The notes beneath the pieces are model-generated. The model made no database searches. It worked only from the letters and a program-made list of their open reading frames with translations, and had not been told where the DNA came from. A stretch of 64,000 nucleotides of DNA from contig QNQO01000223.1 of NCBI GenBank assembly GCA_003290165.1, positions 806,001-870,000 of the forward strand, written 5' to 3'. Numbering within the stretch: position 1 is the stretch's first letter; each line of letters opens with the position of its first letter. Shown one piece after another: positions 45,341 through 56,378 of the stretch. The position numbers and the translations under genes are program-made. Source of the DNA: Berberis thunbergii. Its lineage: Eukaryota > Streptophyta > Magnoliopsida > Ranunculales > Berberidaceae.

Positions 45341-46776
45341 TATATGTTTGTTGGACATCGCAGCCTTTATTTCAAACATCAACTGACTTCTACTATTAGC
45401 AGGACATTTATCTTTTACTCTATTATTAGTATATGGTAAGAATATGATGTAGCAAACTGTTGCAGATGAAAGCCAGCCTTCAAAGCACGTTAATACAAGT
45501 ACGAAATGTATTTTAAGAAGGCTTAACTAAAATCACAAATTTTGATTTGACAATGATTTCTTTTCCAAACATACATATTAGTATATGATGCATGCATAGT
45601 AAAATGGACCGAATTTTGAGCTATCACGAGAAAATTATGACCAAAACAGTAGTCCGATTTATGAATTTTAAGCCAGCTACTGAACATTAATTTCGTGTGT
45701 TCATACATCAGTTTAGAGTTTTCGAAACATCAAACAAATATTGCACAACTTTATCATCTTTTTCAAAGAGATGTTTTTGTTTGAGCCTTCAAGTTTTGAA
45801 TTAAGTTGTTTTTATGAATATTGCAAAACTACTGTATTGTCTCCTTTAGGCAACATTTTTTGAAGCCTAAGCAATGGAATTTCACTTAAAGATGTAAATC
45901 ATATGGAATGTGTCATGATCACACGTCATTTAACATTTGAGTAGGGTCTATATATGTGCAAACCGACGTTGTTTCTTCCGCTTGGTTGCCTCAAAATAAG
46001 CGTGAAAAAGTTCCATTAGTCTTCAAGAATCAAGATAAATGACCGCACAAAATATCAACCGATAAATAAAAGGGTGATTAAAAGCAATAATCAGACAAGC
46101 CAAGTTTCCCATACTAACAGTCACAAGTGCATTATGCATTAGGTCTGATATCCTTAGAGATGATCGCACAACATGAACGTGAGAACGTGGGAACAACCAC
46201 TACTGGCGATCTTTCTCGATCTCCCTCACTGCCGACTACGGTTTAACCCAAATTTCCTAAATAATTCCGGGGAGCCTGATGATCACTCTCCACCTCTTCA
46301 AAACCTGATCCACCACTTTTCCAGACCCTACCTCATACATCATCTTTGAACTGAGAAAAGTATGCATACAAACCAAACTGATTCAAGTTACTATAGCTAG
46401 CTAGTGTGATGATCCGGTCTCCAGAGCATTATAGATTACCTTTTGCTTTTTATTTATTGACATTTCATATATCTTCATTATCGCGTAAACCCCACCTGAT
46501 ATTATATTGTTCAGTCCAAGATGAATATATTCGTGACACAGCTGACCGATTTAATTTCTTGGTGTGTTTTTGTTCTGTCATTGAAAACATTTCATTACTA
46601 TTAATGGAAGTACGTGTACAACATACATGTTGGTCTATATATGAATATATTCCTCCCTTATGGGTGCCTAAAGGTTTTAAAACTCATGGGTCTACGAGGG
46701 GGGAAATTTAAGATAAGAATCCAATCTCTCTTGATGATAGATCATCTTGTCTATAAATGCATTATGCATTAGATGA
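45341..46776. other. Non-coding sequence
   Basis: No gene or element is recognised. The 101-codon ORF at 46406 has no supporting features. From about 46630, short blocks (TATATTCCTCCCTTATGG, TCTATAAATGCAT) recall the promoter region of the MIR169 trios, as a very old copy. Confidence 0.4.
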
Positions 46777-47020
46777 CGCTACACTAAATTGACATTTTTG
46801 TAACAACACTCAAAACAGTATTACTATCACCACTAAGAGTATGGTTATAAAAGTGATACTATTCATGGTGATCCAACTTATTGTATCATTTTTTTTGTAT
46901 TACTGTTTTTCATTTTTTTTACTAAATTTAGTTTTGACTTGAAATTATTTTGTAAATTGTAAATCTCAAAAGTGATATTGTTTTGAGAGTTATTACAAAA
47001 GTGCTAATCTGGTGTAGGTG
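46777..47020. mobile_element. CACTA-type foldback MITE 4 (degraded)
   Basis: CGCTACACTAAATTGACATTTTTG...CTAATCTGGTGTAGGTG with the same internal foldback as elements 1-3, but mutated ends and about 50 bp lost. No target duplication is clear. Confidence 0.65.
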
Positions 47021-47035
47021 GGAGAACTTCTAAGG

Positions 47036-47140
47036 TGTGGTAAAGCAGCATGACTTGCCCACATTCTACAAAGCAGCATGAGATTTATATATCCTAAAAA
47101 AAAAAAAAAAAAAAACTTGACTGCCTCTTATCTATCATGC
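47036..47140 (+). pseudogene. Fossil MIR169 locus
   Basis: GGTAAAGCAGCATGACTTGCCCACATTCT recalls a GGTAGCCAAGGATGACTTGCCC arm (only CATGACTTGCCC survives intact), and TTGACTGCCTCTTATCTATCATGC recalls the 3' flank of the plus-strand precursors. An A run (47096-47116) interrupts it. No usable mature strand remains. Confidence 0.45.
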
Positions 47141-48069
47141 TTGAACTAATTATCACAGCTTTTAACCTAAACTTCCAAACAAGTTTTGAAAACTGACATT
47201 TCAACTGCCCCAAGTCCTAACTACTAGCATTTCAAACATTGAAACATGCATATATATTGACATACGCATCCTTTTGAGTGTGTAATTATGGGGAGGTAAG
47301 TCTAAGATATGTCTGAATGGATACGCATGTGTATTCTTTTTAATTTAATTGTGATAAAACCCTTTACTCTAGTTAGAAAGGTATTTTGGTCATTCAAAAA
47401 ATGATCTAAAATGTGATTAATTAATTGAAACTGTGAGTCTGAATAGCTAGCTCTAATTCTTGATTAAATGGAGATGCATCTCTAATTTGCTATTACTATT
47501 GGGAGACTTGTTACAACTGCCATAATATACAATAGCCAATTAAGTTGAGGAGCACTTGTCCCACAAGCTCCCCAAATGGAGTAAGTAATTGACAATTGAA
47601 GCAATAATATTAATAATTAATCATGTTTTTATCTACACTTAGTCATGGAACGCATGCATGCGTACGCCACAATTGAAGGGTTGATACATTATTTTTTTTT
47701 CTTTATTTTTTTTATTTTTTGTGTAATTTGTACAAAAGAATTATATTGTACAATATTAACAAATGTTTTGAATTAACAAGAATTCATCTAAAAATTTTCA
47801 TTAGCTTATATTACTAATCTGAAAATATAAAGTTCCTTTTGTTCGGAGTTTTATTTTTCTCTTAAAATGGGTTAAAAAATATGTATGTAGTATTTTTTTA
47901 ATACAAACGAAATGGGGTAGAAAATGATAATACCAACAAAATGGCAATTTTGTAAATTAGTTTAGCCATTAAGCTTCTATGGCTTAAATGGCTCGAGTAA
48001 GGTTCATGGCTTAAATGGCTTGGCTAAAAATATTTTTTGTTTTATTATTCCACTAACACTACTTTTATG
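47141..48069. other. AT-rich non-coding sequence
   Basis: Nothing recognised beyond T-rich runs (47690-47720) and a short GGCTTAAATGGCT direct repeat (47975-48020). Confidence 0.5.
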
Positions 48070-49688
48070 TAGGGGTGGGCAAACGGGTCAAGGATCCGCG
48101 GGTTCAAACCGAACCGGACCGTTTTGCTCTAAACGGTCCGGATTTTAATTTTATGTTTTTAGATACAGTTCGGATAAGTCCGAATCCGTTATAAAATGGT
48201 CCGGTCCCGGTTCCTATTTTTTAAAAAGAAACGGTTCGGGTTGGAACCGTTTCAAATCATATTTACTAAAAAAAAAAAAAACTAAATATTGTAATTTAGG
48301 TTTCTCCCGAAAAAACCTAAAATCACATCGACATTGAGGCAGCAGATGGCGGTGGAGTCGACATCGACATCAACTCTAAGGGTTTTTAATGGTGTCTTTG
48401 TCTCGAGAAGAAGCAGCAACAGCGAGACCAAGACCTGTATCTCTATTTACTTGAACAAGACCAGATTTTTGAAGACGAGGAGCTTGACAACTTGTTCACC
48501 AAAGAATAGAGCACCCATTACAACCCCACTAACCACCCATCTCTTGCTCTAGCTCGCAGAGAGGTTGTGGAGTGGATTCTAAGGGTCAATGCCCATTACT
48601 CCTTCTCAGCTCTCACTTCAGTTCTTGCTGTCAACTATCTTGATAGGTTCTTTACAACCTTCAATTTTCAGAAAGATAAGCCATGGATGACTCAACTGGC
48701 TTCTGTTGCTTGTCTCTCTTTAGCTGCCAAGGTTGAAAAAACCCAAGTTCCTCTTCTCTTAGACCTTCAAGTAAGTCTTTAAGAATCAGTAATCTACAAT
48801 GGGTATTTGCTAAATTTGATATTTTCTTGAAGATTTATAATGGGTTTTGTTGTTTTAGGTGAAGGATGCGAAGTTTGTGTTCGAGGCGAAGACTATTCAA
48901 ATAATGGAGCTTTTGGTGCTCTCTACTCTTGGATGGAGGATGAACCCAATAACCCCTATTTCATTCATTGAGCACATAATCAGGAGGCTTGGATTGAAGA
49001 GTGACCTGCATTGGGATTTTCTAAGGAGGTGCGAACATCTCATTCTGTTAGTAATCTCAGGTATCTGTTCGATCTAATGCGAATACTAGTTCGATTTTTC
49101 GATCTTTGATTGGATTGTTAAAATGGGTATGTTTTGTTTCAGATTCAAGGTTTGTTGTCTATCTTCCATCTGTGTTGGCAACTGCAACAATTCTGCAAGT
49201 GATTGATCAAGTTGAGCTTGGTAATCCTGTTGAATATCAAAATCAGCTAATGGACATTCTCAAAATCAGCAAGGTTTGTGATTTACGTCCTTTATTGGCT
49301 TTGATAATATTTGTTCAAGTAGATCAACATCGATGAATACACATGAAATAAGATTTAATCGATTTGATATTGGCAGTAAATAAGTTGATTTTAATGATTT
49401 AATTGAGTATTTTCATCCAATTTTTGTGAATTGTGTTGCTATATTAGGTAAAACAAAATTTTCTGATTTTGTTTCTGGATTTGGTGTTCTTGTTGCAATT
49501 TTGTTGTACATTTTTCATTTTGGAACCGTTTGGAACCGTAGGAACCGGACCGTTCCAAACGGTTCGAGTTAGGTTCGGTTCCAATGTTCAAAATAAGGGA
49601 ATCCGGACCGGACCGGATCCGTTAAATTTAAACGGTCCGAGTTAGGTTCCTCAAAATTTGGAACCGATCCGGACCGTGCCCACCCCTA
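48070..49688. mobile_element. hAT-type element carrying a cyclin D3 gene fragment
   Basis: 1,619 bp with TAGGGGTGGGCAAACGG and inverse ends (GTGCCCACCCCTA) and a perfect 8-bp duplication, CTTTTATG (48062-48069 and 49689-49696). The subterminal regions (48095-48240 and 49520-49670) are filled with GGTCCGG/CCGGACC and GGAACCG motifs. The middle is a multi-exon cyclin D3 fragment. No transposase. It is a Pack-type, gene-carrying hAT element. Confidence 0.92.
48400..49275 (+). pseudogene. Captured cyclin D3 fragment (exons 1-3 with introns)
   Basis: Exon 1 (to about 48771) encodes YLLEQDQIFEDEELDNLFTK, a TAG stop, then VEWILRVNAHYSFSALTSVL and LAVNYLDRF, the D-type cyclin LxxED box and N-terminal cyclin box. 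Exon 2 (about 48859-49060) has FVFEAKTIQIMELLVLSTLG and WRMNPITPISFIEHI. Exon 3 (about 49141-49275) has VYLPSVLATATILQVIDQVE. Cyclin D3 partners CDKA to phosphorylate RB-related protein at G1/S. Introns are kept, so capture was at DNA level. The LxCxE motif is not seen. The in-frame stop and missing C-terminus make it non-functional as a cyclin. Confidence 0.92.
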
Positions 49689-49704
49689 CTTTTATGGGTG
49701 ATTC

Positions 49705-50985
49705 CACTAACACTACTTTTATGAGTGATCCAACAATACGGCGGAAACTTTGGCCCTGTTTGAGGGCATCCGTCTCTGTCTCGATTGGGGTTTCACAAAG
49801 GTGGTTATCCAAACGGATTCGGAACTTGTACGTGGTTGGTTTATGGGTAACCTACAAATCCCTTGGCATTTGGAGAATACTTTTAAAGATCTTAAGTTAT
49901 TGACAGCGTCTATGATGTTAGATTGTCAACATATCTATAGAGAGGCCAATGCGGTGGCAGATTCATTAGCGGATAGAGCCCAAAAAAATCATAGGACTGT
50001 TTCTTTTAATGGGACTGATTTACGTAGGAAGGTTGCAGGTTTGATTGTGCTTGACAGATTACATACGGCATACATCCGCCATGGGAATGAATAGCTACAT
50101 GTTTTCGTATTATGGATGCGAGATGTTGGGGCGATCCGATGCGTTTGGGCAGTCCGGCTGCGGTCCTATGGCGATTAGCTGGTGCTGCGATCTGCTGTGG
50201 CGATTGGCTTCCAGCTTTGCGAAACAGGACAGTGATGGGTGCGCTGTGCAGGGTCACGTGCGAGGGCTGGACTGCATTGATTAATTGGAGAATACTTGCA
50301 GGCACAGTGAGCTGCTGTAATTTCAACTTGGGCGCAGGATCGGCCAGGAGCTGCTGGTGCGGTGCTGACAGTCGGCGGAGGCGCGTCTTGCCGGTCCAAC
50401 TCAGGTGATGTCCGAGTGTGTTCGGCAGGCCAAAGTGTGTCTTGTTAGGCGCTGCAGAACAGAGTGGGAGGCAGAGCACTTTGCTGCAAAGACAAGTCGT
50501 AGGAACGGAAGCTGCTGCTGTTGCTGCGCTGCGTTTGCTGCTGCTGCTCCGCGGATTTGCTGTTGCTGTTGCTGCTGGTTTTGCTGCTTCGGCGATGCGG
50601 TGCTGCTATCTGTCGCAGCGTTGAAGGGCTGATTAGGTTGCGGCCAGCTGAGATGCTGCGACATGCGTCGGGCTTTGTCGCAGGAACGCGCGTAGTGCTG
50701 CGTGTTCTACGGCTGCGAAACAGATATTGCGGGTGCTATCCGGGTTGCTGGGAGCTGACTGTGAGCTGATTTCAGTTGTTTTTGCTTTAAGTTTTGTAAT
50801 GGTTTTTCATTGTTTTTAGTTTTTTACTTTGGCTTTCATGCGGGTAACGTCGTAATGTACCCCGTAGCGTTTGTAAGTCATTTTTTTGATAAGTAATTAA
50901 GGTCTGGCATTCCATAGTTGCCCCTCCCCTCTGGAGGTTAATATAAAAAAAAACAAAAAAAAACAAAACAAAACAAAAGAAAAAA
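49705..50985 (+). mobile_element. 5'-truncated LINE (RNase H end and 3' UTR)
   Basis: 49736-50093 encodes an RNase H-like domain: NTAETLALFEGIRLCLDWGF, VVIQTDSELVRGW and IYREANAVADSLADRA, the form at the C-terminus of plant L1-type ORF2. A stop at 50091 is followed by about 850 bp of 3' UTR with CTG/GCT-rich sequence (50505-50600), and it ends in an A-rich tail (50944-50988). There is no reverse transcriptase. Confidence 0.82.
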
Positions 50986-50989
50986 AATT

Positions 50990-51160
50990 TCTACACAGCG
51001 AGGAAACGAGCGAGGCGAGTGAGGTGGCGAGGTGGGAGCCGCTCATCTCGCTTGGGATGCGCGAGCAAAAAGTCAACACACGCATCCCGAGTGCGATGAA
51101 CGGCTCCCACCCCCGCCACCTCACTTCCCTCGCTCATTTCCTCGACATTTAGAATTTCTC
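50990..51160. repeat. GC-rich palindrome
   Basis: Two arms of about 70 bp. GAGGAAACGAGCGAGG, GGTGGCGAGGTGGGAGCC and CGCTTGGGATGCG on the left are mirrored by GCATCCCGAGTGCG, GGCTCCCACCCCCGCCACC and CCCTCGCTCATTTCCTC on the right. It is probably a small foldback MITE or internally duplicated fragment. No target duplication was identified. Confidence 0.7.
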
Positions 51161-51364
51161 TACTTTTATACCACTTACTATTCACTTTATACCCTAACTA
51201 TTATACAATATACAACTAATGATGAAGAGGTATTTTGCTCATTTCCTTGACATTGAGGTATTTATAACTCCACTATCCGTGAGGCCTAGCCGCCATGTAT
51301 AGTAGAGATTATCGAGGCGCTTACTAACCCCTTACTAAAATAAGAATGGAAGTTGTGTGCTCAT
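51161..51364. other. Short unassigned sequence
   Basis: AT-rich sequence between the palindrome and the solo LTR. The last five bases, CTCAT (51360-51364), are the target duplication of the LTR. Confidence 0.5.
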
Positions 51365-53818
51365 TGTGAGACTTGCGTTTTAAAAAAAAAAAAATTTATT
51401 ATTTTTTAAGGCGGGGTGTACTCAGCAAAGGTGGTGGGGGCACATAGCCACCCACCCCTTAAAATGAAACGACCCCCTTCCCCCCCCCCTCCCTTTATTC
51501 TTCTTTCTCTTTTCTTTTTTTTGGTTTTCTTTTCGTTCCAGCAGCGAGCGAGGCTGCGACTTCGTCGCCTCCTCCAGGAATTTCTCGGCGGTTTTTGGGT
51601 GATTTCTTCCCCAGTCTCACCTCCTCCTCCTCGGTTTGTTCTCTATTCTTTCCCCTCTTTATTTCTTAGTTGTTTTTTTCGAAAAAAAAAATCAGTTTTC
51701 ATTTGGGTTGGGTTTGATCGGTTTCCATAGCTCCGATCAGCCGTGTTGGGGCCTTGGTGGCGTCCTTGGGAGCCCTTAAAACCGACATGCAAGATTGTTT
51801 TAGGGTTGGCCAAAAAGTTTTTCAGAAAATCAGGGTGCATGTTTGTTTGGAGGGTTCCTCGGCGTGAAACCGGACTTTGGGTGCGTGGGTGAGCCTCATT
51901 TTCGTGTCTCCGAGAGTCCTTAGACTCTTTTGCGGGCTGTTGTGCAGTTTGGTAGCGATCAGACCGGAGTAGGGAGGGTTTCGGCGCGTTTTCGTCAAAC
52001 TTTGGGTTTCGGCGGGGTGGTTGCCAAATTCCTATTGCCTGTAAGTTTTCATTTCAGTCACGCGCCACTTGTATTTATTTATTTATTTCAGTTTTCGGCT
52101 AGTTTACTCATTTTCGAGTCCGCCATGCAGTTTTAGAATTTTTGTGATTTTGCGTGTTTGGAGCTTCGACCGGTAGGAATTGGGTTTTGAAAATCCATTC
52201 CGCCAGGTGAGTGGAACTATAATTTTTATTTTAAGAAATAAGTATTTGAAATCTTGAATTGAATTTTTACATTATACCGTCAATTGTGTGGAATTGAATC
52301 CAAATCCGAAATTCGGAGTTTTCAGATATTTCGAGGATTGTGTTAGTTATGTGTGAATGAATTATGCATTGAATTTTCGGGAAGCATGTTATACTTGCAT
52401 GGAATCGAATAGTAATTTTGGTGTGATTAGGCTTTTGTGTAATGACATGAGACTTGTATGCTTTGTTTTCGAGGTTGCATAGTATATCATGTTTTACCGT
52501 GGATTTTCGAGTCTTGAGCATGTATGATAATCGACTCGAATAAATTTATTGTGGTGATTTGGGTCATGTTGGGACCCTGGCATAGTCGTGGTTTTATAAA
52601 ATTGCCGAATTGTTTATGATTGCACGTTTATACATTTGGTTATGTACAAACTTGTCATTTGTGCATGTGGATAGTAGTATAAGTTTCTTTACCCCGCTAT
52701 AATGTCTGTTGTGCCGATGCTTAGGAGCTTGCTCGCATCGTGAGTTCGACGGTGCTTGAGATGACTCGCACCTGACATTGTGGACGCTACTGCATGTGGC
52801 AAGCTTGCTGAGGTGCGGTGAGCTCCCGCACGCACTTGCCACTATAGAATGCAGTAGGACGGGTCCCGGAGGACGTGCTTTGGAGATTACTCGCTTTCCC
52901 TCCCAACGCGCTTGATTTTGATTATGTTAGGTTGGCCGTGTTAGGCCAGTCGTTCGGGATGTTTGAGTTTGTATCCTGGCAGATGGCACCCCATTAGGAT
53001 ACAAACAAGCCCGAAGTGGTACTGGTGCACGTTGTGGGATATGTCTGGGTGAGACACATTCGTAGGGTATGCGGATACCTACGATATGAGACACTTATAC
53101 AGTATTTTACAGGATTTTTGGTTTCAACTTGATTGCTATACCTAGGAGACTAGGAAGAATTATGAGATTGTCTTTATTTCCATCGTTTGATATTTACCAT
53201 GTTTGAATCGCGTGTAATGATCGGCATATATTGAAAACTTGTAGTTATTGTGGAATCTGAAATGTTTGTGTTGTTGATTGAACTTAGAAACATTATCCTT
53301 AGAGACACGGTGTGATTTATACTTTAGAACTTGTTGTTTATTTATTGTTGTCTGGCATGAATTGTTCTTGTATAGTATTATGTTATTTGTATTTAGTTAG
53401 CTCGCACCAGCTAGCTTTGTGTTGTGCTGACCCCGCAAGGGGTGTGCTTCTATTGGAGTGCAGGCAGTGCTGAAGTTCCTGCTGATCGTGGCGCGTAGGC
53501 CCCGGTTTTCGTTGTAGGAGCATTTTGTGCTTTTTGGTTGTGTCCACCCTGTATGGGTATGTTTTGCTTTCTCTGTATTTCAGATGTACTCTATTGTTAA
53601 ACTAGATGTTTGTATACTGGTTTTGTCGCTATGACTCTGGCGGGGCGAATCAAATATATATTTATTTTGTTCAAACTTTAGCGTAGTTTTATTTTCGTTT
53701 GTTTATCGTATCAAGAATGTGTTATATTATGATGTTGTGGCCGGTTACGATCCGCCTGTGTACGTGTTAGTTCACGCATCGGTACGCTGCGATTCCCGTG
53801 GCGGGTCAGGGCGTGACA
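51365..53818. mobile_element. Solo LTR, 2.45 kb
   Basis: Starts TGTGAGACTTGCG and ends GGGCGTGACA, flanked by a perfect 5-bp duplication, CTCAT (51360-51364 and 53819-53823). There is no coding content, primer-binding site or second LTR, as expected after LTR-LTR recombination. The length points to a long-LTR gypsy or SIRE-like family; I cannot name it. The short ORFs inside are not supported. Confidence 0.75.
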
Positions 53819-53823
53819 CTCAT

Positions 53824-55257
53824 GGTCTAGGAAAATGCATTTTCTCTAGGGTTAGGCAAGAATCTTGATCCATCACGTTTCGACTGGGACCAGTTTGGTT
53901 CCTAACCATTTCAAATCATGCTAAAATGGATTATACTTTTTTCATCCCGGTGCCGGCCTGGTTGGAATTGGGACGGAATCGATTTCCAACAATTCATTCC
54001 CGGACCGTCCAGGTTTATTGTAGCATTTACAAGGCCCAACTCAAACCCTAACAAAACCCAACCCAAATGTTCTCCCTATTTGAATTGGCAACCAACATTT
54101 TCACTCAGTCCTGCTTGTTCTATGCGCCACCACCATAAATATTTTCAGTTTTTTTGAAGCTTGCACAAGGCATGTTGTATGTTTATTTAAGGTGGGTTAG
54201 TTTAGTCAGTAAATAAACTTTGAAGTCAATGTAATTGAACTAACACCTCTATTAGAAAATGGTAATTGAGTCCAACCCAATTTAATGAAGCCAAACTCAA
54301 TTATGTACATATAAACTAATGCCTTAAAACAAATCAAATTGTTCTCACAACCTCATCTCAATAAACATGGCTTAATACAAGCTTATCAAGGCTACTTCCA
54401 TTGCCATGTGGCATCTCTGAGAGTGAAATGATGTCATGAGTAGGTGGGGTGTATGTGTCCAAATATGCTGTCAAGGGGATGAAATTTCATTAGAGTTCAT
54501 ATGAAGTCTCCAATTATGTAAGTGATCGATCATCCACCATTCAAGCATTCAATCCAAATTCAATAATATGGAGATAGAGATGAGGTGGTACACAGCAATT
54601 CTCTGCTTCTTTCGCTGTTGGTTCGTTTTCCCGCGAGCGGTGAATATCAACCAAACGTCACCAACCTTTCCACCTGGCATATAATAACCCAATGATCGTG
54701 CATGACATGGACCGGGTAGTTGACATGGACCGGTTAGTTGGTTCATGCACGCAATGATCGTGCATGACATGGACCAGCTTTTAACTTTCTCTTTCAGTTG
54801 ACGTGTAGTCGGACCGGGTAGTAGTTGTATATTATGACGGGGGACCATAGCTCTTTTCATACCGCTACTTTGACTTATTTTTGTTGATTCTTGCTATGTA
54901 TCCCCACACTCCATTTCTTTGATATTTAACCCTTTCCTTGTCAACCATTTTCTTCCTTCCTTCTTCCTTTTTCTTTTCTATTTCCAAAAAGTTTTATTTT
55001 TATTTTTTTATAATATTTCCCTAAGTTATAAAACTCATTTATTTGTTCACTTTGATTTCAACAAGGAAAAGTCTTAGCATTCACTTACTTTGATTTTAAG
55101 AACGAAAAGTCGTAACATGCACTTTAATTAATTCAAATACGAAATGAATAGTTCGAATTGTAAAAAAAACGTATGTTCGAACACACTTCAGAACTATGGA
55201 GATTTAATGGAAATAACATAAATAAATAAAAGTCAATAATGATAGTAGAATCATACT
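53824..55257. other. Non-coding sequence
   Basis: 53830-54060 has GTGCCGGCCTGGTTGGAATT- and GGACCGTCC-like motifs of an eroded hAT MITE. A direct repeat (ATGATCGTGCATGACATGGACC) occurs at about 54691-54712 and 54753-54774. No gene. Confidence 0.45.
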
Positions 55258-56057
55258 TGATGCAGTCGTTTTTCGCTCCCTGCTTTTACCCAGTTTCTGC
55301 TTACATGCACAAGTAACGCACGTGAGCCACGAATCACCGTTGTGGTGGTCGATGGCACTCCGATGTTAAAGTCAGACAGAGATCTGAGAAAAGTGTAATG
55401 TTGTAACATCAGAGTACTCTCGTATTAGGAATTATCTCCCGCGTATCTAGGAGCACGTGGATAACAAGAAACTTCCCTTCTACAGTACGACTCCTAATTA
55501 AAGAAGGATCTCCACGAAGATCTTCTTCATAAACTACGCCTACGATGACTTGGTAAAACAAGGACTCCTTGCACTATAAATAAGACATGAGGTTGGTAAG
55601 CTAAGGTACGCTACAAATTTCTTGTTACAACATTACACCTTTCTCAACATCCGAGTGTCATCGACCACCACAACGGTAGTTCGTGGCTCACGTATGTTGC
55701 TTGTGCAAGTCAGCAGGTTAGCATGAACCAAGTCAAAGCAGGGAGTGAAAAACTATTGCATCAGAGTGTACTTAGGTATTTGCTTCCTAGTTTGAAGCAG
55801 AAATCAGCTGTAGTTGCCCGTCCGAAGCTGATTCTTGAGATATTTCCCTTAGTATGACTTATGGGTATTGAGGATAGTTGTGAGACGTGTGGGCCTAGCA
55901 TGCGAGAGTTTGGGTCTACCTAGCAGACTGAATTAAACGGGCTTAGAACCGCTTTGGGTCGGATCAGTGTTGGGCTGACGCTGGGGCCTGTAATTCCTCA
56001 ATATCATCATGACACGTGTATGATTCTGAGATGTAACCACGTTTTTATGTATCATCA
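55258..56057 (-). repeat. Rearranged 3' LTR of gypsy copy 2
   Basis: 800 bp, TGATG...CATCA. 55258-55425 is the LTR start in normal direction. 55426-55763 is LTR sequence in reverse, ending with a second inverted terminus (GCAGGGAGTGAAAAACTATT then GCATCA). 55764-56057 is the LTR end in normal direction, matching 11348-11638. It carries an inverted duplication that copy 1 lacks. Confidence 0.85.
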
Positions 56058-56378
56058 GCTACTTCCCCCGAGTTAGTGGATCGTCATATCGGTTCGCTAA
56101 GTCATCTCTTGAAATGATGCGCCACTCATGATGATTGAGTCTGAAACGTTGTTTGAGCCGCGCGCTGCATTAATTGAATGTGCGTTGGTTCAAAGGAAAT
56201 AGGCTGGAATCCAACCTTTATTTAGATATTTCGCAGTGTAGAGTCTGATTATTCTACTATCTTTGCTTTTGAAGATATCGTTCTGATTAGAAAAGATTGT
56301 TCATCTTCTTCATGGCACAACAAAACCTTTTAACAATGCAATCTTGGCCAAGGGCCTGGAGTTTTTTTTGAAGATAAG

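Noticed and set aside
48400..49275. Functional cyclin D3 gene
   Set aside because: An in-frame TAG interrupts exon 1, the C-terminus is missing, and hAT-type ends enclose it.
50401..50664. Overlapping Gln- or Cys/Ala-rich ORFs in several frames
   Set aside because: They come from CTG/CAG-rich LINE 3' UTR sequence; no start context, domain or conservation.
54549..54860. 103-codon minus-strand ORF
   Set aside because: It overlaps a local direct repeat and has no recognisable domain.
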